Source: JAHBNG01 sp039028975 (GTDB taxonomy: Bacteria > Chloroflexota > Anaerolineae > Caldilineales > Caldilineaceae). Taken from it: a stretch of 64,000 nucleotides of DNA. Below are positions 17,880 through 26,604 of this stretch, piece after piece; the first letter of the stretch is position 1, and each line of letters starts with the position of its first letter. Both the position numbers and the translations under genes were made by a program. The stretch is taken from assembly GCA_039028975.1 (NCBI GenBank), contig JBCCHB010000023.1, forward strand, positions 62,001-126,000. Reading direction: 5' to 3'. Under the pieces are notes generated by a model, which saw only the letters and a program-made list of their open reading frames with translations, was not told the DNA's origin and ran no database searches.

Positions 17880-18560
17880 TTATCTAAATCCTTCAAGTAC
17901 GCTTGATGAATCGGTTACCCAGCCAAAAATTCCCCCCTGCGCCTTAATGGTCTCCAGGGTAGCGGCGTGACGTTCTAGACTATAAGAGGCCACACAGTCA
18001 GCTAATACCAATGCATTATAGCCCCGATCGTTGGCTGCTATCACTGTGGCGCTACAACAGACGTCGGTCGTAACCCCAGTAACTAACAGGTACTTAATGC
18101 TGTTTCTTTGGAGAATCGATTCCAGATCTGTTTGATAAAACGCGTTTTTGCCTGGCTTGTCGATAACAATCTCATGGGGTAACGGGGCCAACTCGTCCAC
18201 TAGCGAATGCCCTTCCTCACCCCGAATCAAGATCCGCCCCATGGGGCCTTGATCGCCAATGCGGGTTCCGGCTGGCCATCGCTCCAGCTTATTCGGTGGG
18301 CAATCAGAAAGATCGGGGTAGTGGCCTTCCCGGGTATGGATCACTAACATCTCTTGGGTACGGGCCATGGCCAACACACTTTGGGTTGGTTCCACGGCCC
18401 GCTGCAACAAGGCTACATCATTGCCAAGAAATGCGCCAAACCCATCAGGGTAGAGAAAATCCTTCTGCATGTCAATCACCATCAAGGCCGCCTCATGGCG
18501 ATGTATGGTAACTGGATAGGGTTCAGCATTAATGCGGCATTGGGGCTGCATAATGGTCAA
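17880..18560 (-). CDS. isochorismatase-family cysteine hydrolase
   Basis: 226 residues with the family's Asp-Lys-Cys triad: Asp in ALMVIDMQKDF, Lys in the VIDKPGKNAF segment and the nucleophile in GVTTDVCCSATV. HTREGHYPDLSDCPPNK and GDQGPMGRILIRGEEGH resemble biuret and ureidoacrylate amidohydrolases; it is a paralogue of the gene at 21518-22198 but lacks the exact GDPGPCGRIL signature. It probably hydrolyses an amide or ureide such as biuret, triuret or ureidoacrylate in the cytoplasm. Its stop lies 28 bases from the ATP-grasp/alpha-E fusion gene, so it could be the first gene of the long unit that ends in ureF. The substrate is unresolved. Confidence 0.85.
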   Translation of the reverse strand: MTIMQPQCRINAEPYPVTIHRHEAALMVIDMQKDFLYPDGFGAFLGNDVALLQRAVEPTQSVLAMARTQEMLVIHTREGHYPDLSDCPPNKLERWPAGTRIGDQGPMGRILIRGEEGHSLVDELAPLPHEIVIDKPGKNAFYQTDLESILQRNSIKYLLVTGVTTDVCCSATVIAANDRGYNALVLADCVASYSLERHAATLETIKAQGGIFGWVTDSSSVLEGFR

Positions 18561-18605
18561 TTTTTACGTTTCTTATTCATCCAACTGCGTCACCGAATGG
18601 ATAAT

Positions 18606-18680
18606 AATTGAACAAAGATTAGGAGATTTCACAAATTTTTATCTTGCTAATCTCTTAAACCTTTGTTGTATACAGGGCAG
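18606..18680. repeat. dispersed 75-base repeat, copy 1
   Basis: This 75-base stretch, starting AATTGAACAAAGATT and ending ACAGGGCAG, recurs at 48881-48955 with about four fifths of bases identical by eye and the same length. Both lie in intergenic DNA next to gene ends. It contains complementary AGATTAG/CTAATCT arms. A degraded mobile element or a conserved small structured element is possible. Confidence 0.5.
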
Positions 18681-18713
18681 ATGGTTGACTACCTGTTGTT
18701 CTGTTAAGCCATA

Positions 18714-19037
18714 CTAATTCATTGAGGTTTTGACTACGCCGTTTTGTGAGCCAAACCCGTTGGATACATATGCCGAAGCCGTTGCATCATTGAGCCAACA
18801 ATCATCATTGATCAGGTAACGGAACTGATACACCTTCTCTGGCTCTAGTTCCACCACTATCTTATAAGCCCCAGTGGATTTGATGCGCTTCATTGGCGTC
18901 GCATTCGCATCCCAATTGTTAAAATCTCCAACTACTTTCACCTCTTGGGCTTCTACTTCAGGAGGCAACTCTTTCTTTGGTAATTCAAAGGTCACCTTGC
19001 AAACCTTACGTGACTTGACATATTTTTGCTTTAACAT
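18714..19037 (-). CDS. small CBM48/isoamylase early-set domain protein
   Basis: 107 residues from the ATG at 19037, which has an AGGAGA ribosome site 7 bases upstream; the longer open frame adds an unconvincing 26 residues. The sequence KVTFELPKKE, VKVVGDFNNWDANATPMKR and YQFRYLINDDCWLNDATASAYVSNGFG is the carbohydrate-binding CBM48 (AMP-kinase/glycogen-branching early-set) fold, with the conserved GDFNNW and FRY-DG-W pattern. Such single-domain proteins bind glycogen or starch-like glucans and are common in Chloroflexi and cyanobacteria, but their role is unknown. No glycogen gene is next to it. It follows the orphan binding-protein gene by 92 bases. Confidence 0.8.
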   Translation of the reverse strand: MLKQKYVKSRKVCKVTFELPKKELPPEVEAQEVKVVGDFNNWDANATPMKRIKSTGAYKIVVELEPEKVYQFRYLINDDCWLNDATASAYVSNGFGSQNGVVKTSMN

Positions 19038-19129
19038 AAGTCTCCTGCAATGTCGAACGAGATGTGACAGATTAGGCACCCATCTCAGGTACCCTTTGGG
19101 TGCCCTCTCCCACACTACTATGCGCTACG

Positions 19130-20929
19130 CTATTTACGTGACCACTCTCCAATGTTCCAAAGTTCCGAATCCCAGCCGTTCATTTGTACTCCTTCAAGCG
19201 TATGGGAGTAGGCGGAGACCACACCGCGGTGAACCAGCGGCATCTGGTAGTAGCTCTGCACGTTGATGTCGTTCAATGCCTTAATCAGCTCGTTGCGCGC
19301 TTCGCCAACGGGGGTAGACTTGAGCTCCTCAAAAAGGGCATCAAACTCTTCGCTGCAGCCGCGGAAGATGTTGCCGCCAGCCCATACATTCTCCTTGCCT
19401 GGAATCTGTGAGCAAAGCCAACTGGAAAGATGCTGCTGTGCATCGGGACCTGGACCAGTGGTGTACATCTCGACGTCGGTGTAGAACTTCTGATAGGTGT
19501 CCGGACTACCGGGATCGCCACCAAAGAAGACACCTGCATCGTGGTTAAGCAACTCGGTGTCAACGCCAATTTCCGACCACCACTGCTTGATGAGGGCCTG
19601 GGTCTTCTGGCGAACCGAGTTGGTTGACGTCTGGTATCGAACTGAGAGCGGTACACCTTCATACTCGCGAATGCCATCATCATCCGAGTCTACAATCCCG
19701 GCTTCGTCTAGAAGAGCGATAGCTCCTTCGATATCCTGCATTAAGCAAGAATCATTGGCGGTAGAGGCCGCCGCTTCAGGTGCCGGAATGACGTTACAAA
19801 CTGCCTTGCCAGCAAAACCGTAGAGCTGATCCGAGATTAGGTTGCGATCGATGGCCATGCTCATGGCCTGGGGGATCACAGGGTTGATTAGGAAAGGATG
19901 TGGGTTGCTCCCATCGTCATACTCAGAACGCAACTCACCCAGGTCGGGATCAGGGTTTGTCTGATTGACGAGGATGCGCTCAACATTTCCAGCAAAGGCA
20001 GCCAGAATCGTACCCAAAGCCTCAGGACCTTCCATCTCTGCCAGAATTTCTGGTTCCACCTGCAGGTTCCAGCCCATATCAGCTTCACCCGTTTCCATGA
20101 CGGCACGGGCTGAGCTGACTGCGTCGCCTCCGCCTTTAAAGATGATCCGCTCGAAGCCCACTTCGCCGCCGTGGTATAATTCGTTCGGTTCATAAATGAC
20201 AACATCATTCACCTTGAAATCGACTATTTTATATGGACCTGTACCGAGTGGTGCAGTATTCTGCTCATTACAAGTTTGCGCCGCGGCACCAACACATTCA
20301 GCAAATTGGGTAGCGTTAAGAATTGGTGTAGCTGTGGTCGTAAAGGAATTGAATGGGTAAGGCGTGGGTCCATCAAAGGTGACCTGGACGGTATAGTCAT
20401 CAATGGCTTCGACCAGTTCAATCCCTTCAAATGCCTCGCTGGATGTGCAGCCCGTCTCAGGGTTTGAACAATATTCCCAGGTAAATACCACATCCGCCGC
20501 CGTGAAATCGCTACCATCAGACCATTTTACGCCTTCCTTCAACTTCCAAGTAAGGGTCGTCAAATCTTCAGAGATGCCACCATTTTCGAGGCTGGGAATC
20601 TCGGCTGCCAGCACCGGTACAAATTCTCCTTCGGGGTTCGTTTTGGCCAACGGTTCAAGTGTAGGTGCTCCTGCATCTCGGTCCTTCCATCCACCTGATA
20701 AATATGGACCAGGCAACGATGCCGCCTGCCAGTAGAGAATAACCAGCGTATTTGGATCGCGACCGCCCAACTGATCTGTGTTGCTCTCCTCGCCAGCCAA
20801 CTCTTCACTACCCATTTCTTCGCTTCCTCCACCAGTAGGCGCTGGTGCAGGGCAAGCTACTAAGACCAAACTCGTTACCAGCAAAAGAGCAAGTATCCAT
20901 GCCGGCCGAAGATGTCTAACAAAATTCAT
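19130..20929 (-). CDS. peptide/nickel-type ABC solute-binding lipoprotein
   Basis: 599 residues of the family 5 extracellular solute-binding type (DppA/OppA/NikA). The signal ILALLLVTSLVLVAC ends at a lipobox Cys near residue 26, followed by an acidic Glu/Gly/Ser linker. Family segments include WKLKEGVKWSDGSDFTAADVVFTWEY (split motif), GTGPYKIVDFKVNDVVIYEPNELYHGG and VIPQAMSMAIDRNLI. It binds oligopeptides or another larger solute at the cell surface. No permease or ATPase of this class is near, so it is an orphan; its channel must be encoded elsewhere. The ATG at 20929 follows a long structured intergenic region. A nickel-chelate ligand would fit the nearby ureG/ureF, but nothing in the sequence shows that directly. 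Confidence 0.88.
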   Translation of the reverse strand: MNFVRHLRPAWILALLLVTSLVLVACPAPAPTGGGSEEMGSEELAGEESNTDQLGGRDPNTLVILYWQAASLPGPYLSGGWKDRDAGAPTLEPLAKTNPEGEFVPVLAAEIPSLENGGISEDLTTLTWKLKEGVKWSDGSDFTAADVVFTWEYCSNPETGCTSSEAFEGIELVEAIDDYTVQVTFDGPTPYPFNSFTTTATPILNATQFAECVGAAAQTCNEQNTAPLGTGPYKIVDFKVNDVVIYEPNELYHGGEVGFERIIFKGGGDAVSSARAVMETGEADMGWNLQVEPEILAEMEGPEALGTILAAFAGNVERILVNQTNPDPDLGELRSEYDDGSNPHPFLINPVIPQAMSMAIDRNLISDQLYGFAGKAVCNVIPAPEAAASTANDSCLMQDIEGAIALLDEAGIVDSDDDGIREYEGVPLSVRYQTSTNSVRQKTQALIKQWWSEIGVDTELLNHDAGVFFGGDPGSPDTYQKFYTDVEMYTTGPGPDAQQHLSSWLCSQIPGKENVWAGGNIFRGCSEEFDALFEELKSTPVGEARNELIKALNDINVQSYYQMPLVHRGVVSAYSHTLEGVQMNGWDSELWNIGEWSRK

Positions 20930-21517
20930 ATGTAATCGTTTTCCTTAAATGATTGTGTATTGTGCAGCTCACAGTGACTTGGCGTGATACTATTAGCGAA
21001 TAGGACGCACACAGAATAAATTCTGCATCTGCCAAACGAAAGCTCGACCTAAGGGCACCCAAAACAGGTTAACCCTTTAGGAACGGGAATTAAATAACTT
21101 GAGCACTTGAAGGGACTACACCCGATTGAAACGCGCAAGTTATTTACAACTCAGTCCTAGACAACTACTGCTTCCACACAATTCGCTAGTCGTGTCTTGA
21201 CATGAACTTGGCGGGCCATGGACTATACGACCAAGCGACTAGAGGCTGCTGATCATAATGATACATCCGGTTACCTATTTTTTGCTACTGCGCAAACCTG
21301 CTGCAAACCTTTTTCAAAAAGCATACGACTAAAAAGTATGGGGTGTGATGGCCGGAGGCCTGCTGCGCAAACAAAATGAGTAAATTCCAGGTAGCCGGTT
21401 ACCTTCTAGGTGCCGTGTGGCTTGTGATGCGAATCCTGCACGGGACGTGCTAGCTGCTCGGTTTCACTGAAATTGATCACACTCAAAAAAATAACTGAAA
21501 AAGGATATACAAGGTCG
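20930..21517 (-). other. 588-base intergenic region rich in inverted repeats, candidate structured leader
   Basis: No gene is supported here. It lies upstream of the orphan binding-protein gene and downstream of the biuret-hydrolase-like gene. I see at least six inverted repeats: TAAATAACTTG/CAAGTTATTTA (21091-21101 with 21136-21146), CTAGTCG/CGACTAG (21186-21192 with 21236-21242), CATAC/GTATG (21322-21340), GGCC-GGA-GGCC (21350-21360), AGGTA/TACCT (21389-21404) and GCACG-GGA-CGTGC (21438-21450). I compared it from memory with the guanidine-I and guanidine-II riboswitch signatures and found no match. It may be a leader RNA or a cluster of small elements. Confidence 0.45.
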
Positions 21518-22198
21518 TTAGGGCAATACATTCAAAAATTTCTCCGAATCTGAGACGGAACCAAAGACGCCATTCTGCATCTTCACCATTTTGACTGCAG
21601 CTTCGTAATTGCCGAAATCTGTCGCTCCAGTACAATCTTCTAGGAGCAAACACTCGTACCCCAAGTCGTTGGCTTCTCGCATAATCGTATGGACGCAGAC
21701 GTCGGTGGTGATGCCGGTGAAGATGAGGTGGGTGATGCCTCGGTTACGCAAAACCAGATCAATATCTGTGCTGGTAAATGCGCCTTTGGTGGGTTTGTCG
21801 ATGATCGGCTCACCTTCAATCGGTGCCAGCTCTTCGATAATATGCCAACCCGCTTCCCCACGAACCAGAATGCGCCCGCACGGTCCTGGATCGCCAATAC
21901 CTGCATCGATCTGTTTAGAACGCCAGAGCTTATTGGGTGGGCAATCCGAAAGATCCGGCTTGTGGCCTTCTCGCGTATGGACGACCAATCCGCCCACATT
22001 TCGCCATGCTTCAATAACGGCTTGAGTAGGTTCAATACCTGCGCGGGTAAGGGAAATATCGTAGCCCATTGCGTCCACGTAGCCGCCCGGACCACAAAAA
22101 TCGATCTGCCAATCAATGGACAAGATCGCCGTAGATTTGATTTCTGCCTCGCCATCAAAAGGCCAATTGTAGGGATCTGCCTGAACCTGAATACCCAT
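21518..22198 (-). CDS. biuH: biuret amidohydrolase-like isochorismatase-family enzyme
   Basis: 226 residues. Catalytic Asp29 is in ILSIDWQIDF, the Lys in the IDKPTKGAF segment, and the nucleophilic Cys in GITTDVCVHTIMREAND. The run DFCGPGGYVDAMGYDISL, HTREGHKPDLSDCPPNK and GIGDPGPCGRILVRGEAGW closely resembles what I recall of characterised biuret hydrolases (BiuH), more so than RutB or PncA. BiuH converts biuret to allophanate and ammonia. It starts directly after the formamidase stop (stop TAG followed by ATG), so the two are translationally coupled. A complete allophanate hydrolase is not in the window; only a C-terminal-like domain occurs at 28336. Triuret or another ureide is an alternative substrate. 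Confidence 0.75.
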   Translation of the reverse strand: MGIQVQADPYNWPFDGEAEIKSTAILSIDWQIDFCGPGGYVDAMGYDISLTRAGIEPTQAVIEAWRNVGGLVVHTREGHKPDLSDCPPNKLWRSKQIDAGIGDPGPCGRILVRGEAGWHIIEELAPIEGEPIIDKPTKGAFTSTDIDLVLRNRGITHLIFTGITTDVCVHTIMREANDLGYECLLLEDCTGATDFGNYEAAVKMVKMQNGVFGSVSDSEKFLNVLP

Positions 22199-23230
22199 CT
22201 AAACCGCTACCCCATTCACCTGTTCTTTGAGCATAACCGATTCACCATAAACTCTGGTGGGTGCCTCAAATCCACAGCTCGTCCCATCTGTTACCGCCAC
22301 TTCATCCTCCCACGGTAATCGATATGAGCTATCCACCAAGTCTTGCATAAAGGTGTACGGACAGTCCTGGGCACCTCCTTTCACTGCGACAAATGCACGA
22401 TGGCCCAACTGATAGATGTTGTTTTCTACGCCCCAGGTTCGTCTCGCCTCGTCCACCAGATCGGGGCGAACTTCGGCGGTAATGATCTCGTCCGGCGTCC
22501 CATTCCCTGTGGTCAGCTGCACGCCGTCGAAATTGACAATCATGCCTTCACCCATGGAATTAAAGGAACCATCGCTTCCCGCCATGCAGACATTGGCTGT
22601 CACCATCAAGTTGCAAAATGCATTCGCCTGATTGGTGATCTGCCATGCATGGCGAATCGGTGCAGTGTAACCAGCAGTGCGTAGCATAATATTCGCCCCT
22701 TTGTAGGCGCATTCCCTGGCCATCTCTGGGAACATGCCATCGTGGCAGATGATCAAGGCCAGCTTACTGCCGTTGGGGCCGTCACAGACGGGAATGCCCA
22801 AATCCCCCGGCTCCCATGGCTCTACTGGCACCCAGGGATGGAGCTTTCGGTAGTAAATTTGTACATCGCCATTGTTATCGATGACCAGCCCTGTGTTGTA
22901 TGGATTGCCGTGGGGATTGTATTCCATAATGGAAAAACAGCCCCAGATATTGTGTTCAACACAAGCCGCTTTGAAGGCTGCTACTTCTGGGCCATCCATG
23001 GAACACATAATCTCAGGATTTGTATCCATTGAGAGGCCGTGCAGCGCATATTCGGGAAAGACGACCAAGTCCATCGTATCCAGATTTCGCCTTGCTTTAC
23101 CCACCATCCAGACGATTTTTTCCGTCTGGGTAGCCAACTGGGCTGGCGTCTCAACCACAGGTAACTGCAACTGTACCATACCGATTACAACCCCATTGGG
23201 TGATTTATTCAGTCCACCAAGTCCATTCAT
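22199..23230 (-). CDS. amiF: formamidase, nitrilase superfamily
   Basis: 343 residues from the ATG at 23230, which has a GGGAG ribosome site; the longer frame upstream is not needed. The catalytic triad is Glu60 (VVFPEYALHG), Lys129 (YYRKLHPWVP) and Cys162 (LIICHDGMFPE). EPWEPGDLGIPVCDGPNG, CHDGM, ARECAYKGANI and WGVENNIYQLGHRG match formamidase AmiF better than aliphatic amidase AmiE, whose corresponding segments read CDDG and WYPGGQ. The enzyme hydrolyses formamide to formate and ammonia in the cytoplasm. It precedes the BiuH-like gene with no spacing and follows the BmpA-type lipoprotein gene by 78 bases, placing it in an amide and nucleoside nitrogen-scavenging unit. Confidence 0.87.
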   Translation of the reverse strand: MNGLGGLNKSPNGVVIGMVQLQLPVVETPAQLATQTEKIVWMVGKARRNLDTMDLVVFPEYALHGLSMDTNPEIMCSMDGPEVAAFKAACVEHNIWGCFSIMEYNPHGNPYNTGLVIDNNGDVQIYYRKLHPWVPVEPWEPGDLGIPVCDGPNGSKLALIICHDGMFPEMARECAYKGANIMLRTAGYTAPIRHAWQITNQANAFCNLMVTANVCMAGSDGSFNSMGEGMIVNFDGVQLTTGNGTPDEIITAEVRPDLVDEARRTWGVENNIYQLGHRAFVAVKGGAQDCPYTFMQDLVDSSYRLPWEDEVAVTDGTSCGFEAPTRVYGESVMLKEQVNGVAV

Positions 23231-23308
23231 GATTGGCTCCCGTTTGAAGAGGGTAGGTCGGTAATCGGTTGTCGACTGACTACCGACCACTAACTACAGA
23301 TTACTATT

Positions 23309-24469
23309 CTACTCCGGTATCGTTCCGACCACGCCCTGAATCAGGTAATTGGTTGCTTCCAGCTCCTCCACAGAGAGGCGAACGCCCTCCTCAATTTGGA
23401 TGGTGCCTTCTTGATCGTAAACCGGACCTTCAAAGGGGAAGAATGAACCATCCAAAATTTGCTCTTGTAAGGCCAACACTTCATCCTGCACTTCTTGTGG
23501 AACGCTGGCACCAAACGACGCAAGTTTGACGGCACCCTCTGCCACCCCCGTGCGATACCTGCCTGCAAATGGGCTGTCAACCCATTCGCCGCCCTCAACG
23601 GAATTGACGATCTCGACGTAAAGGTCACCCCAATCCCAAATCGAGCCGGTGAGCCATCCTTCCGGAGCCAGTTCAGAGGCATCAGCATGGTAGCCCACCG
23701 ACATGACTCCCGCTCGTTCGGCGGTCTCGATGATGGTCTTGGTGCAATCCTGATGCTGTGTTAACACATCTACATCCTGGGCAATCAGCGAGTTGGCTGC
23801 TTCTGCTTGCTGTCCTGGATCACACCAGCTTGCCGTGAAGACGACCGTGGTTTCAATATCGGGATTGACCGACTGAGCACCCAGAGTAAAGGCATTGATA
23901 TTGAGCAGCACCTGCGGAATAGGGAAGGCTACAATATACCCTAGCTTGCCCGTCTCGGACATGTGACCAGCCGTCACACCTGATAGATAGACAGTCTCCC
24001 AGATGGTGCCAAAGTAGGTTCCTAGATTTTCAGATGTCTTTAGGCCACCTTGGTGTAGAAAAACCACGTCGGGATGTCGTTCTGCTACAGCTAGGGCTGG
24101 GTCTAAGTGTCCGTATGAAGTAGGAAAGATGATCTTGGCTCCGTTCCGAATCATATTTTCCATGACCCGTTCGGCTTCTTGATTTTCGGGAACATTCTCG
24201 GCGCGCAAAACCTCATACTGCTCAAACGCTGTTTCCACTGCTTCGCTACCGATGTATGCGGCCTGGTTGTATCCAAAATCATCACCTGGCCCGACAAAGA
24301 GGAAACCAACAGCTGAACCGCCTATGCCTACGGCCATCTCTTCTGAAGCCATTTCGGCACTCTCCTCAGAGCCAGTTGGTGCGGCAGGGGCGGCTTCACA
24401 GGCCGCCAAGATAGAGATGGCTAGTAGCAGTAGAATCAGTGAAAAAGTGTCTCTCAAGCGACTATACAT
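23309..24469 (-). CDS. BmpA/Med family nucleoside-binding lipoprotein
   Basis: 386 residues. The signal SLILLLLAISILAAC ends at a lipobox Cys near residue 24, then an Ala/Glu/Ser-rich linker. The mature domain VGFLFVGPGDDFGYNQAAYIGSEAVE, KIIFPTSYGHLDPALAVAERHPDVVFLHQGG and VGYHADASELAPEGWLTGSIWDWG are typical of the basic membrane protein family (PnrA/NupN), which binds purine nucleosides for ABC import. It ends the ABC unit made with the next three genes (ATPase, two permeases) and is separated from the permease gene by about 110 bases. A strong AGGAGA ribosome site precedes the ATG. Some family members next to amidase genes may bind other nitrogen compounds, so purine nucleosides are the likely but unproven ligand. 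Confidence 0.88.
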   Translation of the reverse strand: MYSRLRDTFSLILLLLAISILAACEAAPAAPTGSEESAEMASEEMAVGIGGSAVGFLFVGPGDDFGYNQAAYIGSEAVETAFEQYEVLRAENVPENQEAERVMENMIRNGAKIIFPTSYGHLDPALAVAERHPDVVFLHQGGLKTSENLGTYFGTIWETVYLSGVTAGHMSETGKLGYIVAFPIPQVLLNINAFTLGAQSVNPDIETTVVFTASWCDPGQQAEAANSLIAQDVDVLTQHQDCTKTIIETAERAGVMSVGYHADASELAPEGWLTGSIWDWGDLYVEIVNSVEGGEWVDSPFAGRYRTGVAEGAVKLASFGASVPQEVQDEVLALQEQILDGSFFPFEGPVYDQEGTIQIEEGVRLSVEELEATNYLIQGVVGTIPE

Positions 24470-24581
24470 TATCTTCTCCTTAATAAGTGAAGGGTAAGTT
24501 TTCGTTATACTTCAACGATAATAGTACCGAGTAGCTATTTCGGCCATGGAGGAGGCTGTTCTCAAAGTAGTGGCGAGGTAT

Positions 24582-25508
24582 TCATCGATTCTGGGGCAAA
24601 ATAGAGCCACCAGATTCAAATACCGCACGCAATCCTTCGGGCATTGCATATTGTCTCCGTTGGCCAACCAATAGCAGCACAGCTAACGTAAGCAGATAAG
24701 GGACCATAGATAAAAAGAAGGGGGAAACGGGGATACCGCGGGCTTGTAGAGCCAATTGCAGCGCGATAGCACCGCCAAAGAGATAGCAGCCAAAGATAGC
24801 CCGCAACGGTGACCAACCTGCAAAGATGACGAGAGCCACAGCAACCAGTCCCCGTCCCTGGGTCATATTCTCTACCCAGTTGAGCGTATAGGCCACAGAA
24901 AGCTGTGCGCCGCCGATACCAGCAAAAAAACCTCCTGCGGCTACGGCTAGGTAGCGGATTTGGGTTGGCGAGTAACCGCTGGCATAGACCACCTCATCCC
25001 GTTCCCCTGTGGCCCGCAATACCAAACCCCACTTGGTTCGGTTTAACAATAGCCACAGAAGCAGGGCCAGCGGAACCGATAGATAGGTCAAAATATCATG
25101 ATTAAAGAGGATCGCACCCACGCCTGGTAAATCGGAAAGAACGGGAATATGTAGTGGGTTGAGGCCGTTGATCTGCTGATCGACATACTCTCTACCAAAG
25201 AAAGCTGTTACACCTTGGGCTAGGATCATCACTACCAGCCCAGATGCCAGTTGATTGGCACCACGGGTTACCGCCAAATAGACATGAATAAGTGCAAAAA
25301 GAGCGCCAGCCATACCACCAGCAAGTACGCCAATGTAGGGATTTCCTGTTTGAGCCGTAGCTGCAAACGCCACAAATGCCCCCATCAGCATAGAGCCTTC
25401 TGTCCCTAGGTTGACCACACCTGCTTTCTCTGTGATCAGCTCACCCAAGCAGGCAAAGAGAACCGAAGTTCCTGCCCGAATCGCACCGGCTAAGACAACA
25501 ACAATCAT
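24582..25508 (-). CDS. ABC transporter permease, NupQ/YufQ-like
   Basis: 308 residues with about eight hydrophobic segments and the branched-chain/sugar permease (BPD_transp_2) pattern. Family segments are the N-terminal RAGTSVLFACLGELITEKAGVVNLGTEGSMLMGAF (split motif), RGANQLASGLVVMILAQGVTAFFG and LNRTKWGLVLRATGERDEVVYASGYS. It is one of two dissimilar permeases of a BmpA-type nucleoside importer. Its start is 10 bases from the stop of the companion permease gene, showing a tight operon with the ATPase at 26605-28140 and the binding protein at 23309-24469. Confidence 0.9.
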   Translation of the reverse strand: MIVVVLAGAIRAGTSVLFACLGELITEKAGVVNLGTEGSMLMGAFVAFAATAQTGNPYIGVLAGGMAGALFALIHVYLAVTRGANQLASGLVVMILAQGVTAFFGREYVDQQINGLNPLHIPVLSDLPGVGAILFNHDILTYLSVPLALLLWLLLNRTKWGLVLRATGERDEVVYASGYSPTQIRYLAVAAGGFFAGIGGAQLSVAYTLNWVENMTQGRGLVAVALVIFAGWSPLRAIFGCYLFGGAIALQLALQARGIPVSPFFLSMVPYLLTLAVLLLVGQRRQYAMPEGLRAVFESGGSILPQNR

Positions 25509-25518
25509 TGGCGACTTC

Positions 25519-26598
25519 CTATCTCTTTGATTTCTGATTCGAGCGCATCAACACACCAATCAACACCAGCGCCATCAAAATATTGACCGAAGAGGCTGGC
25601 AAGCTTGCGGCAATCTGCAAAGAATCCCCGCTCACCGCAATGACGGCAAGCAGCAACGATGAGCCAATCAACCAAAGAGGATGATGGTTCACCATCCACG
25701 CAGCCAAAAAGCCCACATAACCAATCCCTACACCAGTCGTAGGGCGCAGCCGCCCTTCCACACCAACGACTTCAACCATGCCAGCAATACCCGCCAGTGC
25801 ACCAGCAACCACAAAGACCCAAAGCTGGATGCGGTCCACATCATAGCCTGCTCGTCTGGCTGCTTCAGGGTTGCCCCCCACTACCCGTAGCCGTAGACCA
25901 ATGAAGGTTCGAGCAATAACGTACCAAGTTAACAGCGCTATAAGTGGCGCTAAAATCACTCCCCAGTGGAGACGTGTCCCACCGATGGTGGTAAACCTAG
26001 CTGCATCGACAAAAGGAGGTGAGAAGGGCCAGTTAAATGAGTCCGGATCCCGCAAGATGCCGTGAACAAAGTAGCCCACCACTAGAAAGGCCACGTAGTT
26101 AAGGAGCAGCGTCGAAATGGTCTCGTTTAGCTGAAAGCGAACCCTCAAAAATCCTGCCAGGGTGGACCATAGTGCACCACCCACGGCTCCTGCCAGTACC
26201 AGCAGCGGAAGCGTAATCAATTTAGGAAATGTATCCATCAACGCAACGGCAGCAAAGGTAGCCGTCAAAGCCCCAATGGCCAGTTGTCCCTCGGCACCCA
26301 CGTTGACCAAACGCACGCGCGCGGGGATCGCCGTCGCCAATCCGGCCAGTGCAAAAGGTGCTGCAGCAATCAAGACTTCGCCGATACCGTACCGATCGCC
26401 GAATGCGCTATTGAACATCATGCGGAAGGTACGAATCGGATCCGCACCCACAGCCAGCAAGAAGAGAGCAAAGAGAATGAGCGGCCCCAATATCAACCCT
26501 AACCATTGAAGGAGTGTGCGAAAGGGCAACGAACGCCTTGGTGTCAGATGATGCTTAGCCTCGTTTGAAAGTAGGAGTTTTGTTTCTTGAGCAGACAT
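25519..26598 (-). CDS. ABC transporter permease, NupP/YufP-like
   Basis: 359 residues from the ATG at 26598; TTG codons two positions earlier also lie in frame and cannot be excluded. About eight to nine hydrophobic segments are seen, beginning WLGLILGPLILFALFLLAVG near residue 35. Family segments are IGEVLIAAAPFALAGLATAIPARVRLVNVGAEGQL (split motif) and RVVGGNPEAARRAGYDV. This longer permease pairs with the one at 24582-25508 to make the membrane channel of the nucleoside-type ABC importer. The gene starts within 10 bases of the ATPase stop. Confidence 0.9.
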   Translation of the reverse strand: MSAQETKLLLSNEAKHHLTPRRSLPFRTLLQWLGLILGPLILFALFLLAVGADPIRTFRMMFNSAFGDRYGIGEVLIAAAPFALAGLATAIPARVRLVNVGAEGQLAIGALTATFAAVALMDTFPKLITLPLLVLAGAVGGALWSTLAGFLRVRFQLNETISTLLLNYVAFLVVGYFVHGILRDPDSFNWPFSPPFVDAARFTTIGGTRLHWGVILAPLIALLTWYVIARTFIGLRLRVVGGNPEAARRAGYDVDRIQLWVFVVAGALAGIAGMVEVVGVEGRLRPTTGVGIGYVGFLAAWMVNHHPLWLIGSSLLLAVIAVSGDSLQIAASLPASSVNILMALVLIGVLMRSNQKSKR

Positions 26599-26604
26599 CA
26601 ACAA

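Noticed and set aside
20930..21517. Possible guanidine riboswitch (ykkC or mini-ykkC) upstream of the binding-protein gene
   Set aside because: Hairpins and a GGGACGTGC string are suggestive, but the CTAGGG-TCCG and ACGR-loop signatures are not in the right arrangement on either strand.
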